Source: Bradyrhizobium monzae
GTDB taxonomy: Bacteria; Pseudomonadota; Alphaproteobacteria; Rhizobiales; Xanthobacteraceae
Direction: 5' to 3'
Assembly: GCF_021458635.1 (NCBI RefSeq)
Contig: NZ_JAIRDQ010000010.1
Location: 1-64,000 of the forward strand
Length of the DNA stretch: 64,000 nt
Position numbers and translations under genes: made by a program. The first letter of the stretch is position 1, and every line of letters begins with the position of its first letter. Under the pieces are notes generated by a model. That model ran no database searches and was not told where the DNA came from. It saw nothing but the letters and a program-made list of their open reading frames with translations. Of the stretch, positions 18,625-26,809 are shown one piece after another.

Positions 18625-20244
18625 ATGAGCACGATCCAACCGACCCTCAACGCAGCTTCCGCCGCCAACCTCCCCGCTCCGGCTGCGGTGCCCGCCACAC
18701 CCGCCGTCTCGGCCAAGACTTGGATCGCGGTGATCGGTGCCACGCTCGGCGCCTTCATGGCGGTGCTGAACATCCAGATCGTCAACGCCTCGCTCGCCGA
18801 CATCCAGGGCGCGATCGGCGCCGGCATCGACGACGGCGGCTGGATCTCGACGTCCTACCTGATCGCCGAGATTGTGGTGATCCCGCTCTCCGGCTGGCTT
18901 GCCCAGGTGTTCTCGATCCGGATCTATCTGCTCACCAACGCGATCCTGTTCCTTCTTCTCTCCGCGGCCTGTGCGCTGGCGCAGGACCTGCCGCAGATGA
19001 TCGTGCTGCGCGCCGTGCAGGGTTTCACCGGCGGTGTGCTGATCCCGATGGCGTTCACGCTGATCATCACGCTGCTGCCGCGCGCCAAGCAGCCGGTGGG
19101 TCTCGCGCTGTTCGCGTTGTCGGCCACGTTTGCGCCGGCGATCGGCCCGACCATCGGCGGCTATCTCACCGAAAATTTCGGCTGGCAGTACATTTTCTAT
19201 GTCAACCTCGTGCCCGGCGCAATCATGGTCGGCATGCTCTGGTACGCGCTCGACGCCAAGCCGATGAAGCTGTCGCTCCTGCGCGAGGGTGACTGGGCCG
19301 GCATCATCACCATGGCGATCGGCCTCTCCGCGCTTCAGACCGTGCTGGAAGAAGGCAACAAGGACGACTGGTTCGGTTCGCCCTTCATCGTCAAGCTGTC
19401 GGCCATCGCGGCCGTGGCGCTGACCGCCTTCCTGGTCATCGAGCTGACGGTGAAGAAGCCGCTGTTGAACCTGCGCCTGCTGGTCCGCCGCAATTTCGGC
19501 TTCGGCATGCTCGCCAACTTCCTGCTCGGCGTCGCGCTGTACGGTTCGGTGTTCATCCTGCCGCAATATCTGTCGCGCATCCAGGGCTACAATTCCGAGC
19601 AGATCGGCATGGTGCTGGCCTGGACCGGACTGCCGCAACTGTTGCTGATTCCCCTGGTTCCGCGCCTGATGCAGAAATTCGACGCGCGGATCATCATTGG
19701 CATCGGCTTCGTGCTGTTCTCAGGCTCGAACTTCATGAACATCTACATGACCAACGACTATGCCGCCGATCAGCTGCTGTGGCCCAACGTCGTCCGCGCC
19801 ATCGGTCAGGCGCTGGTGATGGCGCCACTGTCGGCGGTGGCGACCGCCGGCATCGAGCCCGAGAACGCGGGCTCGGCCTCCGGCTTGTTCAACATGATGC
19901 GCAACCTCGGCGGCGCCGTCGGCATAGCATTGCTGCAGACCGTGCTGACCAAGCGCGAGCAGTATCACTCCAACGTGCTGACACAGTCGGTCTCGGTGTT
20001 CGAGCAGGCGACCCGCACGCGGCTGGAGCAGCTCACGCAGTATTTCATCAATCACGGCGTGCTCGACCGCGCCGATGCCGCGCATCGCGCCTATGTCGCG
20101 ATTGGCCATGTCGTGCAGAAGCAGGCTTACATCTTCGCTTTCAGCGACACCTTCTATCTGCTCGGCCTGGCGCTGATCGTGGCCTTCATCGCCTCCCTCT
20201 TCCTGAAGAAGCCCCGCCATGTCTCGGCCGGTGGTGCCCACTGA
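18625..20244 (+). CDS. emrB: EmrB/QacA-type DHA2 family MFS efflux transporter
   Basis: A 539-residue proton-driven drug exporter with the 14-helix DHA2 layout. The motif-A-like region follows the second helix, motif C lies near helix 5 (LSATFAPAIGPTIGGYL) and the family's D1 motif appears early (LNIQIVNASLADIQGAIGA). Pairing with the upstream adaptor makes an EmrAB system. An Ala/Pro-rich N-terminal tail (residues 8-32) precedes the first helix. The next gene, an AhpD-like protein, starts 27 nt later, so the three form an operon probably controlled by the divergent LysR. Confidence 0.92.
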   Translation: MSTIQPTLNAASAANLPAPAAVPATPAVSAKTWIAVIGATLGAFMAVLNIQIVNASLADIQGAIGAGIDDGGWISTSYLIAEIVVIPLSGWLAQVFSIRIYLLTNAILFLLLSAACALAQDLPQMIVLRAVQGFTGGVLIPMAFTLIITLLPRAKQPVGLALFALSATFAPAIGPTIGGYLTENFGWQYIFYVNLVPGAIMVGMLWYALDAKPMKLSLLREGDWAGIITMAIGLSALQTVLEEGNKDDWFGSPFIVKLSAIAAVALTAFLVIELTVKKPLLNLRLLVRRNFGFGMLANFLLGVALYGSVFILPQYLSRIQGYNSEQIGMVLAWTGLPQLLLIPLVPRLMQKFDARIIIGIGFVLFSGSNFMNIYMTNDYAADQLLWPNVVRAIGQALVMAPLSAVATAGIEPENAGSASGLFNMMRNLGGAVGIALLQTVLTKREQYHSNVLTQSVSVFEQATRTRLEQLTQYFINHGVLDRADAAHRAYVAIGHVVQKQAYIFAFSDTFYLLGLALIVAFIASLFLKKPRHVSAGGAH

Positions 20245-20271
20245 CCTCAACCCCGAACAAGGAGAACGACC

Positions 20272-20733
20272 ATGAAGCCCCGCATGAATTTCTACCAGGC
20301 CGCCCCCGACACGATGAAGGCGCTGATGGCGCTGGAAGAGCAGATCCAGTCCACCGGACTCGAGAAATCGCTGATCGAGCTCGTCAAGATCCGGGCCTCG
20401 GAGATCAACGGCTGCGCCTTCTGCATCAACATGCACACCGAGGACGCCCGCAAGCGCGGCGAGACCGAACAGCGCATCTATCTGCTCAACGCCTGGCGCG
20501 AATCTCCGCTCTATACCGATCGCGAGCGCGCCGCGCTGGCCTGGACCGAGGCGGTGACGCTGATCGCGGAAACGCGCGCGCCCGACGACGTCTACGCCGA
20601 GGTGCGTGCGCAGTTCTCCGACGCGGAGACGGTGAACCTCACCATGCTGATCGGCGCCATCAATGCCTGGAACAGGCTAGCCATCGCATTCCGCGCAGTT
20701 CATCCGGTAAAGGTGAAGGCATCGGTGGCATAG
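20272..20733 (+). CDS. carboxymuconolactone decarboxylase/AhpD-like protein
   Basis: A 153-residue CMD-family protein with the alkylhydroperoxidase-type redox centre: ELVKIRASEINGCAFCINMH, with C48-x-x-C51 and H55 preceded by E36 and E44. Such proteins reduce peroxides or act as thiol-disulfide carriers, as opposed to the Cys-free true decarboxylases. The start has AAGGAGAACGACC upstream. It is the third gene of the emrAB operon, suggesting protection against an electrophilic or oxidising compound that the pump exports. Confidence 0.9.
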   Translation: MKPRMNFYQAAPDTMKALMALEEQIQSTGLEKSLIELVKIRASEINGCAFCINMHTEDARKRGETEQRIYLLNAWRESPLYTDRERAALAWTEAVTLIAETRAPDDVYAEVRAQFSDAETVNLTMLIGAINAWNRLAIAFRAVHPVKVKASVA

Positions 20734-20751
20734 GCCACAAGGGCAAGTCTC

Positions 20752-20842
20752 GTAGGGTGGGCAAAGCAAAGCGTGCCCACCACTCTATCGAAATCGCTGA
20801 GAGACGGTGGGCACGGCGCGAGTGCGCCTTTGCCCACCCTAC
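20752..20842. repeat. family-A intergenic palindrome (un-nested copy)
   Basis: A 91-bp palindrome with outer arms GTAGGGTGGGCAAAGC and GCCTTTGCCCACCCTAC and inner arms GTGCCCACC / GGTGGGCAC around a short loop. It lies between the stops of the convergent AhpD-like and aminotransferase genes. It is the empty form of the composite element at 16094-16291 and may act as a bidirectional terminator. Confidence 0.85.
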
Positions 20843-20860
20843 GACAGGGGGGTGCGCGGC

Positions 20861-21721
20861 TTAGACCGCCGTCGCTTTCGCGAACTCCACATAGATCTCG
20901 CGAAGCCGCGCGGCGAGCGGGCCGGGCTTGCCGTCGCCGACCTTCTTTCCGTCGATCGCCACCACCGGCTGCACGAACAGCGACGCCGATGTCGCAAAGG
21001 CCTCCTTCGCGGCGAGCGCCTCTTCCACCGTGAAGGAACGTTCCTCGACGCGGAGCTGGCGCTCTTCGGCGAGCGCGACCACGGCCTTGCGGGTGCAGCC
21101 CGGCAGGATCGCATTGGAGTTCTTGCGGGTGACGATGACGTCGTCCTTGGTGAGGATGAACGCAGACGACGAGCCACCTTCGGTGACGTAGCCGTCTTGC
21201 AGCATCCAGGCCTCGCCGGCGCCGGCCTCGGCCGCTGCCTGCTTCGCCAGCACCTGCGCCAGCAGCGCCACGCTCTTGATGTCGCGCCGCTCCCAGCGGA
21301 TGTCGGGCACCGTGATCACGTTGATGCCGGTCTTGGCGGAAGCTGCGTTGACGATGTCCTTTTCGGAGGTGAACATCACCAGGCTCGACTTGACGTCGTC
21401 CTTGGGGAAGGCGAAGTCGCGGCCCTTGTCGGCGCCGCGCGTGACCTGGAGATAGACCAGGCCGTTCACGACCTTGTTGCGGGCGATCAGCTCCTTCTGG
21501 ATCTCGGTGATGCGCTCGACCGTCTCCGGCAGTCTCAAGCTGATCTCGCCGACCGAGCGCTCCAGCCGCGCCAGATGCGAGGCGTTATCGACCAGCTTGC
21601 TGTCGAGCACGGCCGAAACCTCGTAGATGCCGTCGGCAAACAGGAAGCCGCGGTCGAGCACCGAGATCTTCGCGTCCAAGAGCGGGACGAATGAGCCGTT
21701 GACGTAGGCGGTCGAATCCAA
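20861..21721 (-). CDS. dat: D-amino acid aminotransferase
   Basis: A 286-residue class IV PLP aminotransferase. Motifs match D-alanine transaminases: FADGIYEV, YLQVTRG (R95), the PLP lysine K149 in DIRWERRDIKSVALL, and E181 in YVTEGGSSSAFI. It interconverts D-amino acids and 2-oxo acids, typically D-Ala + 2-oxoglutarate giving pyruvate + D-Glu for peptidoglycan. I chose the TTG at 21721, which has GGAG eight bases upstream and the normal family length; an upstream TTG would add 15 residues. It follows the Glt-type ABC operon on the same strand but is separated by a 54-nt hairpin, so co-transcription is uncertain. Confidence 0.9.
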   Translation of the reverse strand: MDSTAYVNGSFVPLLDAKISVLDRGFLFADGIYEVSAVLDSKLVDNASHLARLERSVGEISLRLPETVERITEIQKELIARNKVVNGLVYLQVTRGADKGRDFAFPKDDVKSSLVMFTSEKDIVNAASAKTGINVITVPDIRWERRDIKSVALLAQVLAKQAAAEAGAGEAWMLQDGYVTEGGSSSAFILTKDDVIVTRKNSNAILPGCTRKAVVALAEERQLRVEERSFTVEEALAAKEAFATSASLFVQPVVAIDGKKVGDGKPGPLAARLREIYVEFAKATAV

Positions 21722-21795
21722 GGCTGGTCTCCAGAAAAAGGGGGATTTGGCGCGATTATACGCCAATCGGGGACGCCGAGCACCCTCGTTTCGTC

Positions 21796-21862
21796 ATTTC
21801 GGGGCGGCGCGTAGCGCGAGCTATGATGCGCAAGTGCGCATCATAGCTCGCGCTACGCGCGG
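21796..21862. repeat. 26-bp perfect palindrome with 2-nt loop (family E)
   Basis: Two perfect 26-nt arms (21807-21832 and 21835-21860) separated by only AG make a 54-nt near-perfect hairpin, preceded by TCATTTCGGGGCGGC. The core TGATGCGCAAGTGCGCATCA and the flanking CATAGCTCG recur at 31123-31142 in a longer element. It lies just after gltL and upstream of dat, where it could end the ABC operon transcript. Confidence 0.9.
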
Positions 21863-21867
21863 TGGAG

Positions 21868-22599
21868 TTAGTGTGACAGAATCTTCGACAAGAACTTCTG
21901 CGCGCGGTCGCTGCGGGGCTTGCCGAAGAAATCGTCCTTCGGGGCGTCCTCGACGATCTCGCCGCGGTCCATGAAGATCACGCGGTTGGCGACCTTGCGG
22001 GCAAAGCCCATTTCGTGGGTCACGACCATCATGGTCATGCCTTCGCGGGCGAGATCCACCATGACGTCGAGCACTTCGCTGATCATTTCGGGATCGAGTG
22101 CCGAGGTCGGCTCGTCGAACAGCATGGCGATGGGGTCCATGGCGAGCGCGCGCGCGATGGCGACGCGCTGCTGCTGGCCGCCGGAGAGCTGCGCCGGAAA
22201 TTTCTGCGCATGCTCCTTCAGGCCGACGCGGTCGAGCAGTGCCATGCCCTTGGTCATGGCCTTGTCGTGTCCGCGGCCCAGCACCTTCTCCTGGGCGAGG
22301 CAGAGGTTGTCGATGATCTTGAGATGCGGGAACAGCTCGAAGTGCTGGAACACCATGCCGACGCGCGAGCGCAGTTTTGGCAGATTGGTCTTGCGATCGT
22401 TGACCTTGATGCCGTCGATGCTGATATCGCCCTTCTGGAACGGCTCCAGCGCATTGACGCATTTGATGAGCGTCGACTTGCCCGAACCGGACGGACCGCA
22501 CACCACCACCACCTCGCCCTTGGCAACGCTGGTGGTGCAATCGGTCAACACCTGGAAGGTCGGGGTGTACCATTTATCGACGTGGCTGATTTCGATCAT
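21868..22599 (-). CDS. gltL: amino acid ABC transporter ATP-binding protein (GltL-type)
   Basis: A 243-residue polar amino-acid ABC ATPase: Walker A GPSGSGKST (residues 35-43), Q-loop MVFQHFELFPH, signature LSGGQQQR, Walker B IAMLFDEPTSALDP and the H-loop VVTHEMGFA. It powers uptake through the two permeases encoded just upstream. The start at ATG 22599 is 9 nt after gltK; the open frame extending left lies inside the permease gene and is ignored. Glutamate/aspartate specificity is inferred from the operon layout and the binding protein type. Confidence 0.95.
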   Translation of the reverse strand: MIEISHVDKWYTPTFQVLTDCTTSVAKGEVVVVCGPSGSGKSTLIKCVNALEPFQKGDISIDGIKVNDRKTNLPKLRSRVGMVFQHFELFPHLKIIDNLCLAQEKVLGRGHDKAMTKGMALLDRVGLKEHAQKFPAQLSGGQQQRVAIARALAMDPIAMLFDEPTSALDPEMISEVLDVMVDLAREGMTMMVVTHEMGFARKVANRVIFMDRGEIVEDAPKDDFFGKPRSDRAQKFLSKILSH

Positions 22600-22607
22600 G
22601 ACGGGCC

Positions 22608-23300
22608 CTAGCGGATGATGGCGATGCGCGCCTGGAGGCGGCGGACGCCGAAGGACGCAATACAGGAAATGGTGAAGTAGACGATGGCGGCAAACAGGTA
22701 CATCTCGACCAGACGGCCGTCGCGCTGCGCGACCTTGCTGGCTGCACCGAGGAAATCGGTGATCGACAGCACGTAGACCAGCGAGGTGTCCTGGAACAGC
22801 ACGATGGTCTGCGTGATCAGCACCGGCAGCATGTTGCGGAACGCCTGCGGCAGCACGACGTAGCGCATGGTCTGCGCATAGGTCAGGCCGAGCGCGCTGG
22901 CGGCGGCCGGCTGCCCCCGCGAGATCGACTGGATGCCGGCGCGCATGATCTCGGAGAAGTAGGCCGCCTCGAACATGATGAAGGTGATGAGCGAGGAGGC
23001 GAACGCGCCGACGCTGATCGGCCGCGAGGCGCCGGTCAGCCACTGTCCGATATAGGGCACCAGGAAGTAGAACCAGAAGATCACCAGCACCAGCGGCAGC
23101 GAGCGCATGAAGTCGACATAGAAACCGGCGATGCGCCCAAGCGTCTTGAAGCCGGACAGCCGCATCAGCGCAATCGCAGTACCGAAGATCAGGCCGCCGA
23201 GCGCGGAGAGCGCGGTCAGCATCACCGTGAAGCTCATGCCCTCGTAGAACAGATAGGGCAGCGCGCGGATGATGACGCCGAAATCGAAATTACTGAACAT
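22608..23300 (-). CDS. gltK: amino acid ABC transporter permease (GltK-type)
   Basis: A 230-residue inner-membrane permease of the HisM/GltK family with about five helices and the ABC coupling loop RGQPAAASALGLTYAQTMRYVVLPQAF (EAA-type). Further family marks are DFMRSLPLVLVIFWFYF and FQDTSLVYVLSI. It starts 5 nt after gltJ and ends 9 nt before gltL, so it is translated as part of one operon. It should pair with GltJ to form the channel. Confidence 0.95.
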   Translation of the reverse strand: MFSNFDFGVIIRALPYLFYEGMSFTVMLTALSALGGLIFGTAIALMRLSGFKTLGRIAGFYVDFMRSLPLVLVIFWFYFLVPYIGQWLTGASRPISVGAFASSLITFIMFEAAYFSEIMRAGIQSISRGQPAAASALGLTYAQTMRYVVLPQAFRNMLPVLITQTIVLFQDTSLVYVLSITDFLGAASKVAQRDGRLVEMYLFAAIVYFTISCIASFGVRRLQARIAIIR

Positions 23301-23304
23301 CGCG

Positions 23305-24036
23305 CTATTTCCCCGTGATGTAGCCGGGGATCGCGACGTAGCGCTCGAGGAAGCGCATGGCGGTCACGACGACGGCGTTGACGAGGAGATACAGAAGGGT
23401 CGCAGCAGTGAAGGCCTCGAACACCTGGAACGAGAATTCCTGCATCGAGCGCGCCTGTCCGGTCAGCTCGAGCAGGCCGATGGTGATGGCGACTGCCGTG
23501 TTCTTGATGGTGTTGAGGAACTCCGAGGTCAGCGGCGGCAGGATGATGCGGAACGCCATCGGCAGCAGCACGTAGCGATAGCCCTGCACCGTGGTCAGCC
23601 CCAGCGCGGTCGCGGCCATCTTCTGCCCGCGCGGCAGCGAACCGATGCCCGCCTGCAATTGTACCGCGACGCGCGCCGACATGAAGAAACCGATGCCGAT
23701 CGCCGCCGTCCAGAACGGCGCATTCGGCAATTGCTTCAGCCACAGGCCGGCAGACTTCGGCAGCAGCTCCGGCAGCACGAAGAACCACAGGAACAGCTGC
23801 ACCAGCAGCGGCATGTTTCGGAAGAACTCGACCCAGCAGAAGCCGATCCAGGACGCCGTCTTCGACGGCAGCGTGCGCAGCACGCCGATGATCGTGCCGA
23901 AGATCAGCGCGATGATCCAGGCGAGCACGCCCGTCTTCAGGGTCAGCACCAGTCCGGACAGCAGCATGTCAAGATAGGTGCCGGTCCCCATCGGGTTCGG
24001 CTCGAAAAAAATTCCCCAGTTCCAGTGGTAGTTCAC
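23305..24036 (-). CDS. gltJ: amino acid ABC transporter permease (GltJ-type)
   Basis: A 243-residue permease with GTG start, the first of the two transmembrane subunits. It carries the longer GltJ-style N-terminus (YHWNWGIFFEP), the VEFFRNMPLLVQLFLWFFVLP segment, and the coupling loop SLPRGQKMAATALGLTTVQGYRYVLLPMAF. It is separated from the upstream binding-protein gene by 118 nt containing a 14-bp stem-loop, which probably sets the expression ratio between binding protein and membrane parts. Confidence 0.95.
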   Translation of the reverse strand: MNYHWNWGIFFEPNPMGTGTYLDMLLSGLVLTLKTGVLAWIIALIFGTIIGVLRTLPSKTASWIGFCWVEFFRNMPLLVQLFLWFFVLPELLPKSAGLWLKQLPNAPFWTAAIGIGFFMSARVAVQLQAGIGSLPRGQKMAATALGLTTVQGYRYVLLPMAFRIILPPLTSEFLNTIKNTAVAITIGLLELTGQARSMQEFSFQVFEAFTAATLLYLLVNAVVVTAMRFLERYVAIPGYITGK

Positions 24037-24087
24037 GTGTCCCCCGCGCGAACGCGCCCTTTAGAGAAGTCTTGGGCGATTATGCAA

Positions 24088-24124
24088 ATGTCCGGCCACT
24101 CTGTTGTCAAGAGTGGCCGGACAT
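24088..24124 (-). promoter_or_regulatory. intercistronic stem-loop between gltI and gltJ
   Basis: A perfect 14-bp inverted repeat (ATGTCCGGCCACTC and complement, 9-nt loop) in the 118-nt gap after the binding-protein gene. It has no U-run on the minus strand. Such hairpins in ABC operons usually protect the upstream mRNA from 3' exonucleases and partly terminate, giving excess binding protein. That role is inferred here. Confidence 0.7.
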
Positions 24125-24154
24125 GATCCGACCGCAAGGGGTCGAGTGTCGATC

Positions 24155-25066
24155 TTACTTGTAGTCGTCCGGATTCGGCGAGTCCGAAGGCTTGGCGAAC
24201 TCATTCTTCAGCTCGGACGAAATCGGCGTGTTGAGGTTCAGGCCCTTCGGCGGGATCTTCTGGGTGAACCACTTTTCATAGATCTTCTGGCCTTCGCCCG
24301 AGGTGTAGACAGCAGCGGTTGCCGCGTCGACCACCTTCTTGAATGGCGCGTCATCCTTGCGCAGCATGATGCCGTAGGGCTCGGGCTTGGAGAACGCATC
24401 CTTTGAGATGACGTAGTCGTCCGGCGCCTTCGAGCCGGCAACGAGGCTCGCCAGCAGGATGTCGTCCATCACGAAGGCGACCGCGCGGTCGGTCTCGACC
24501 ATCAGGAACGCTTCGGCGTGGTCCTTGGCCGGGATGATGTTGGCACCGAGCTTCTTCTCGACGTTGGCTTCGGTCAGCTGCTTGATGTTGGTGGTGCCGG
24601 CGGTGGAGACCACCGTCTTGCCCTTGAGGTCGTCGATCGACTTCAGCCCGCTCGCCTTCTTGAAGACGTAGCGGCTGGCGGTCAGGAAGTGGGTGTTGGT
24701 GAAGGCGACCTGCTTCTGGCGCTCGACATTGTTGGTGGTCGAGCCGCATTCGAGGTCGATGGTGCCGTTGGCCATCAGCGGGATACGGGTCGCCGAGGTC
24801 ACCGGATTGAGCTTCACCTCGAGCTTGTCGAGCTTGAGCTCCTTCTTCACGGCGTCGACGATCTTGTAGCAGATGTCCATCGCGAACCCGACGGGCTTCT
24901 GGTTGTCGTCGAGATAGGAGAACGGGATCGAGGAATCGCGGAAGCCGAGCGTGATGGCGCCGGTGTCCTTGATGTTCTTGAGGGTGCCGGTCAGCTCCTC
25001 GGCGCCGGCCTGGCTGACGACAAAGGTCGCGGCGAGCGCAAGGCCGATGTAACGGAAGTGTTTCAC
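24155..25066 (-). CDS. gltI: glutamate/aspartate-type ABC substrate-binding protein
   Basis: A 303-residue periplasmic binding protein of the SBP_bac_3 family. The signal peptide ends near FVVSQAGAEE (residues 1-22). The mature part has GAITLGFRDSSIPFSYLDDNQKPVGFAMDIC, the ligand-arm residues TSATRIPLMANGTIDLECGSTTNN and GKTVVSTAGTTN, all typical of GltI-type dicarboxylic amino-acid receptors. It is first in the minus-strand operon gltI-J-K-L. A 118-nt gap with a stem-loop follows it. Confidence 0.93.
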   Translation of the reverse strand: MKHFRYIGLALAATFVVSQAGAEELTGTLKNIKDTGAITLGFRDSSIPFSYLDDNQKPVGFAMDICYKIVDAVKKELKLDKLEVKLNPVTSATRIPLMANGTIDLECGSTTNNVERQKQVAFTNTHFLTASRYVFKKASGLKSIDDLKGKTVVSTAGTTNIKQLTEANVEKKLGANIIPAKDHAEAFLMVETDRAVAFVMDDILLASLVAGSKAPDDYVISKDAFSKPEPYGIMLRKDDAPFKKVVDAATAAVYTSGEGQKIYEKWFTQKIPPKGLNLNTPISSELKNEFAKPSDSPNPDDYK

Positions 25067-25150
25067 TTTTTCTCCCCTTTCAGGATGATGCGGCCGGATG
25101 CAAGCACATCTCGGCCAGGATTAGAATGTGACTTTCGGCTGGATGCCGGC

Positions 25151-26536
25151 TCAGGTTAACGGGCGCGGCAATTCGCCGAGATCCCAGAACAGCCCGGCCA
25201 TCACCGTCAAGGCCTCTTCGGTCAATGGCAGCAGGATGTGCTCATTGGGCGCATGCTGGGAGCAGCCGGGATAGGAGTGCGGGACCCAGATCGTCGGCAG
25301 ATCCAGGATCTCGGAAAATACGTCGTTCGGCAGCGAGCCGCCGAAGTTCGGCAGCACCGCCGGCGCCTTGCCGGTGGTATTCTGGACTGAATCCGCCGCC
25401 CATTTGATCCAGGGACTGTCGAAATCGGTGCGCGAGGCGGCAAAGCTCTGGGCCGCCCGCACCTCGACCATCGGAAAGCCCCTGGCGACCAGATGGGCGC
25501 GGACAGCGTCGATCAGGCCATCAACCTTTGTACCGACCACGAAACGCAGTTGCAGCACAGCATTGGCGTGACCGGGAATGGCGTTCGCCGGCTTCCCGAT
25601 ATTGCCGGACGACATCGCCAGCACTTCCAGCGTGTTCCAGGCATAGAGCCGCTCGGCCGCGGACAGACCGTCCTCGCCCCAATTCTCCGCAAGCGCCGGC
25701 TCGTCCTCGGTGGGCACCACCTGCACATCGGCAAGGTAGCTGCGGATCTGGTTGGTGAGGCGCGGCGGCTTCAGCGCGTCAAGCTGGAGCCGGCCGTGGC
25801 CGTCGACCAGCGTCGAAATCGCGTTGACGAGGATGGTCGCGGGATTGGCGAGCACGCCGCCCCAATTGCCGGAATGATGACCGCCGTCGCGCAGGTTCAC
25901 GTCGAGATGGATGCGGATGCCGCCGCGGCAGCCTAGGAACAGCGTCGGCCGATCCGCCGACAGCCGCGGCCCGTCGGAGGCCATGAACAGATCGGCTTTG
26001 AGCGCGTCGCGGTTGAGGTCGCAGACCTTGCCGAGATCAGGCGATCCGATCTCCTCGCCCATCTCGACGATGAATTTTGCATTGAACCCGAGCTTGCCGC
26101 CGCGGGCCTCGCGCACCGCGCGGAGCGCGGCCATGTTGATGCTGTGCTGACCCTTGTTGTCCGCGGTGCCGCGGCCATAGAGGCGAATGCCTGCCGCCGT
26201 CGTGCGCCAGGGATCGCGGTCGTCGCGCCACTCGCCCTCCATGCCGTCGACGACGTCGCCGTGGCCATAGAGCAGCACGGTTGGTAGTGAGGCACTCTCG
26301 TGGTGTTCGGCGAACAGGAACGGCGCCTTCCCGCTCGGGGATTCGACGATGCGGCTCTCGAAATCGAGCGCGGCGAAGGCTGGCCGCATCTCCTGTTCCA
26401 GATAGGCGCGCAGCTCGGGACCGCGCGACGGATTCTGGCTTTCGGTCTTGAAGCCGACACGGCGGTCGAGTTCAGCGAGGAACGCGCCGGATTTGAAGTC
26501 GTCGCGGGCGCGGGCGATGGCGTCGGCTCTGGTCAT
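25151..26536 (-). CDS. M20 family metallopeptidase
   Basis: A 461-residue M20 (ArgE/DapE/carboxypeptidase G2) di-zinc hydrolase. Metal-site motifs are visible: VLLYGHGDVVDG (first His/Asp), LYGRGTADNKGQ (bridging Asp), EMGEEIGS (catalytic Glu and metal Glu) and the late His in CSQHAPNEH. Members cleave dipeptides, N-acyl amino acids or carbamoyl amino acids; longer members such as this often act as dipeptidases. It is divergent from the 26810 monooxygenase across 273 bp. The stop lies 84 bp from gltI's start region on the same strand, not clearly the same transcript. Confidence 0.92.
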   Translation of the reverse strand: MTRADAIARARDDFKSGAFLAELDRRVGFKTESQNPSRGPELRAYLEQEMRPAFAALDFESRIVESPSGKAPFLFAEHHESASLPTVLLYGHGDVVDGMEGEWRDDRDPWRTTAAGIRLYGRGTADNKGQHSINMAALRAVREARGGKLGFNAKFIVEMGEEIGSPDLGKVCDLNRDALKADLFMASDGPRLSADRPTLFLGCRGGIRIHLDVNLRDGGHHSGNWGGVLANPATILVNAISTLVDGHGRLQLDALKPPRLTNQIRSYLADVQVVPTEDEPALAENWGEDGLSAAERLYAWNTLEVLAMSSGNIGKPANAIPGHANAVLQLRFVVGTKVDGLIDAVRAHLVARGFPMVEVRAAQSFAASRTDFDSPWIKWAADSVQNTTGKAPAVLPNFGGSLPNDVFSEILDLPTIWVPHSYPGCSQHAPNEHILLPLTEEALTVMAGLFWDLGELPRPLT

Positions 26537-26644
26537 GGCTTGTTTTTCGAGGCTTTGGGACGAAGGACCCTACACGGTAGTGTGCCCTTCGAAAGTGGCG
26601 GGAAGTCAGGTTGTTCTTGGCATTTCGTTCTTGCTCTCTTGAGA

Positions 26645-26729
26645 TTGGCTTGCCAAGGGCAGGAGCGCTGCTGATTTTGGTCTTGCCAATACCCAAGCCT
26701 TTCTATTTTTGGCCCTTGCCAAGGGCCAA
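26645..26729. promoter_or_regulatory. three TTGG...CCAA boxes at exact 33-bp spacing
   Basis: CTTGCCAA occurs at 26649, 26682 and 26715, exactly 33 bp apart (about three helical turns). Each copy is preceded by TTGG, giving the dyads 26645-26656, 26677-26689 and 26709-26722; the last extends to a 9-bp-arm palindrome (26709-26729). They lie in the 273-bp divergent promoter region between the M20 peptidase and monooxygenase genes. The phasing suggests cooperative binding of a repressor or activator on one DNA face. Confidence 0.55.
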
Positions 26730-26809
26730 TTATATGCAAGAACTCCGCCAAGTTGGGGCGCACATTTATCATTCCAAGAGCGCTCAGTACAGGGCGCCGG
26801 GGGACCAGC

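Noticed and set aside
26617..26635. sigma-54-like promoter (TTGGCA ... TTGCT) before the 26810 monooxygenase
   Set aside because: The GG and GC elements are 14 bp apart instead of 12, which sigma-54 does not tolerate.
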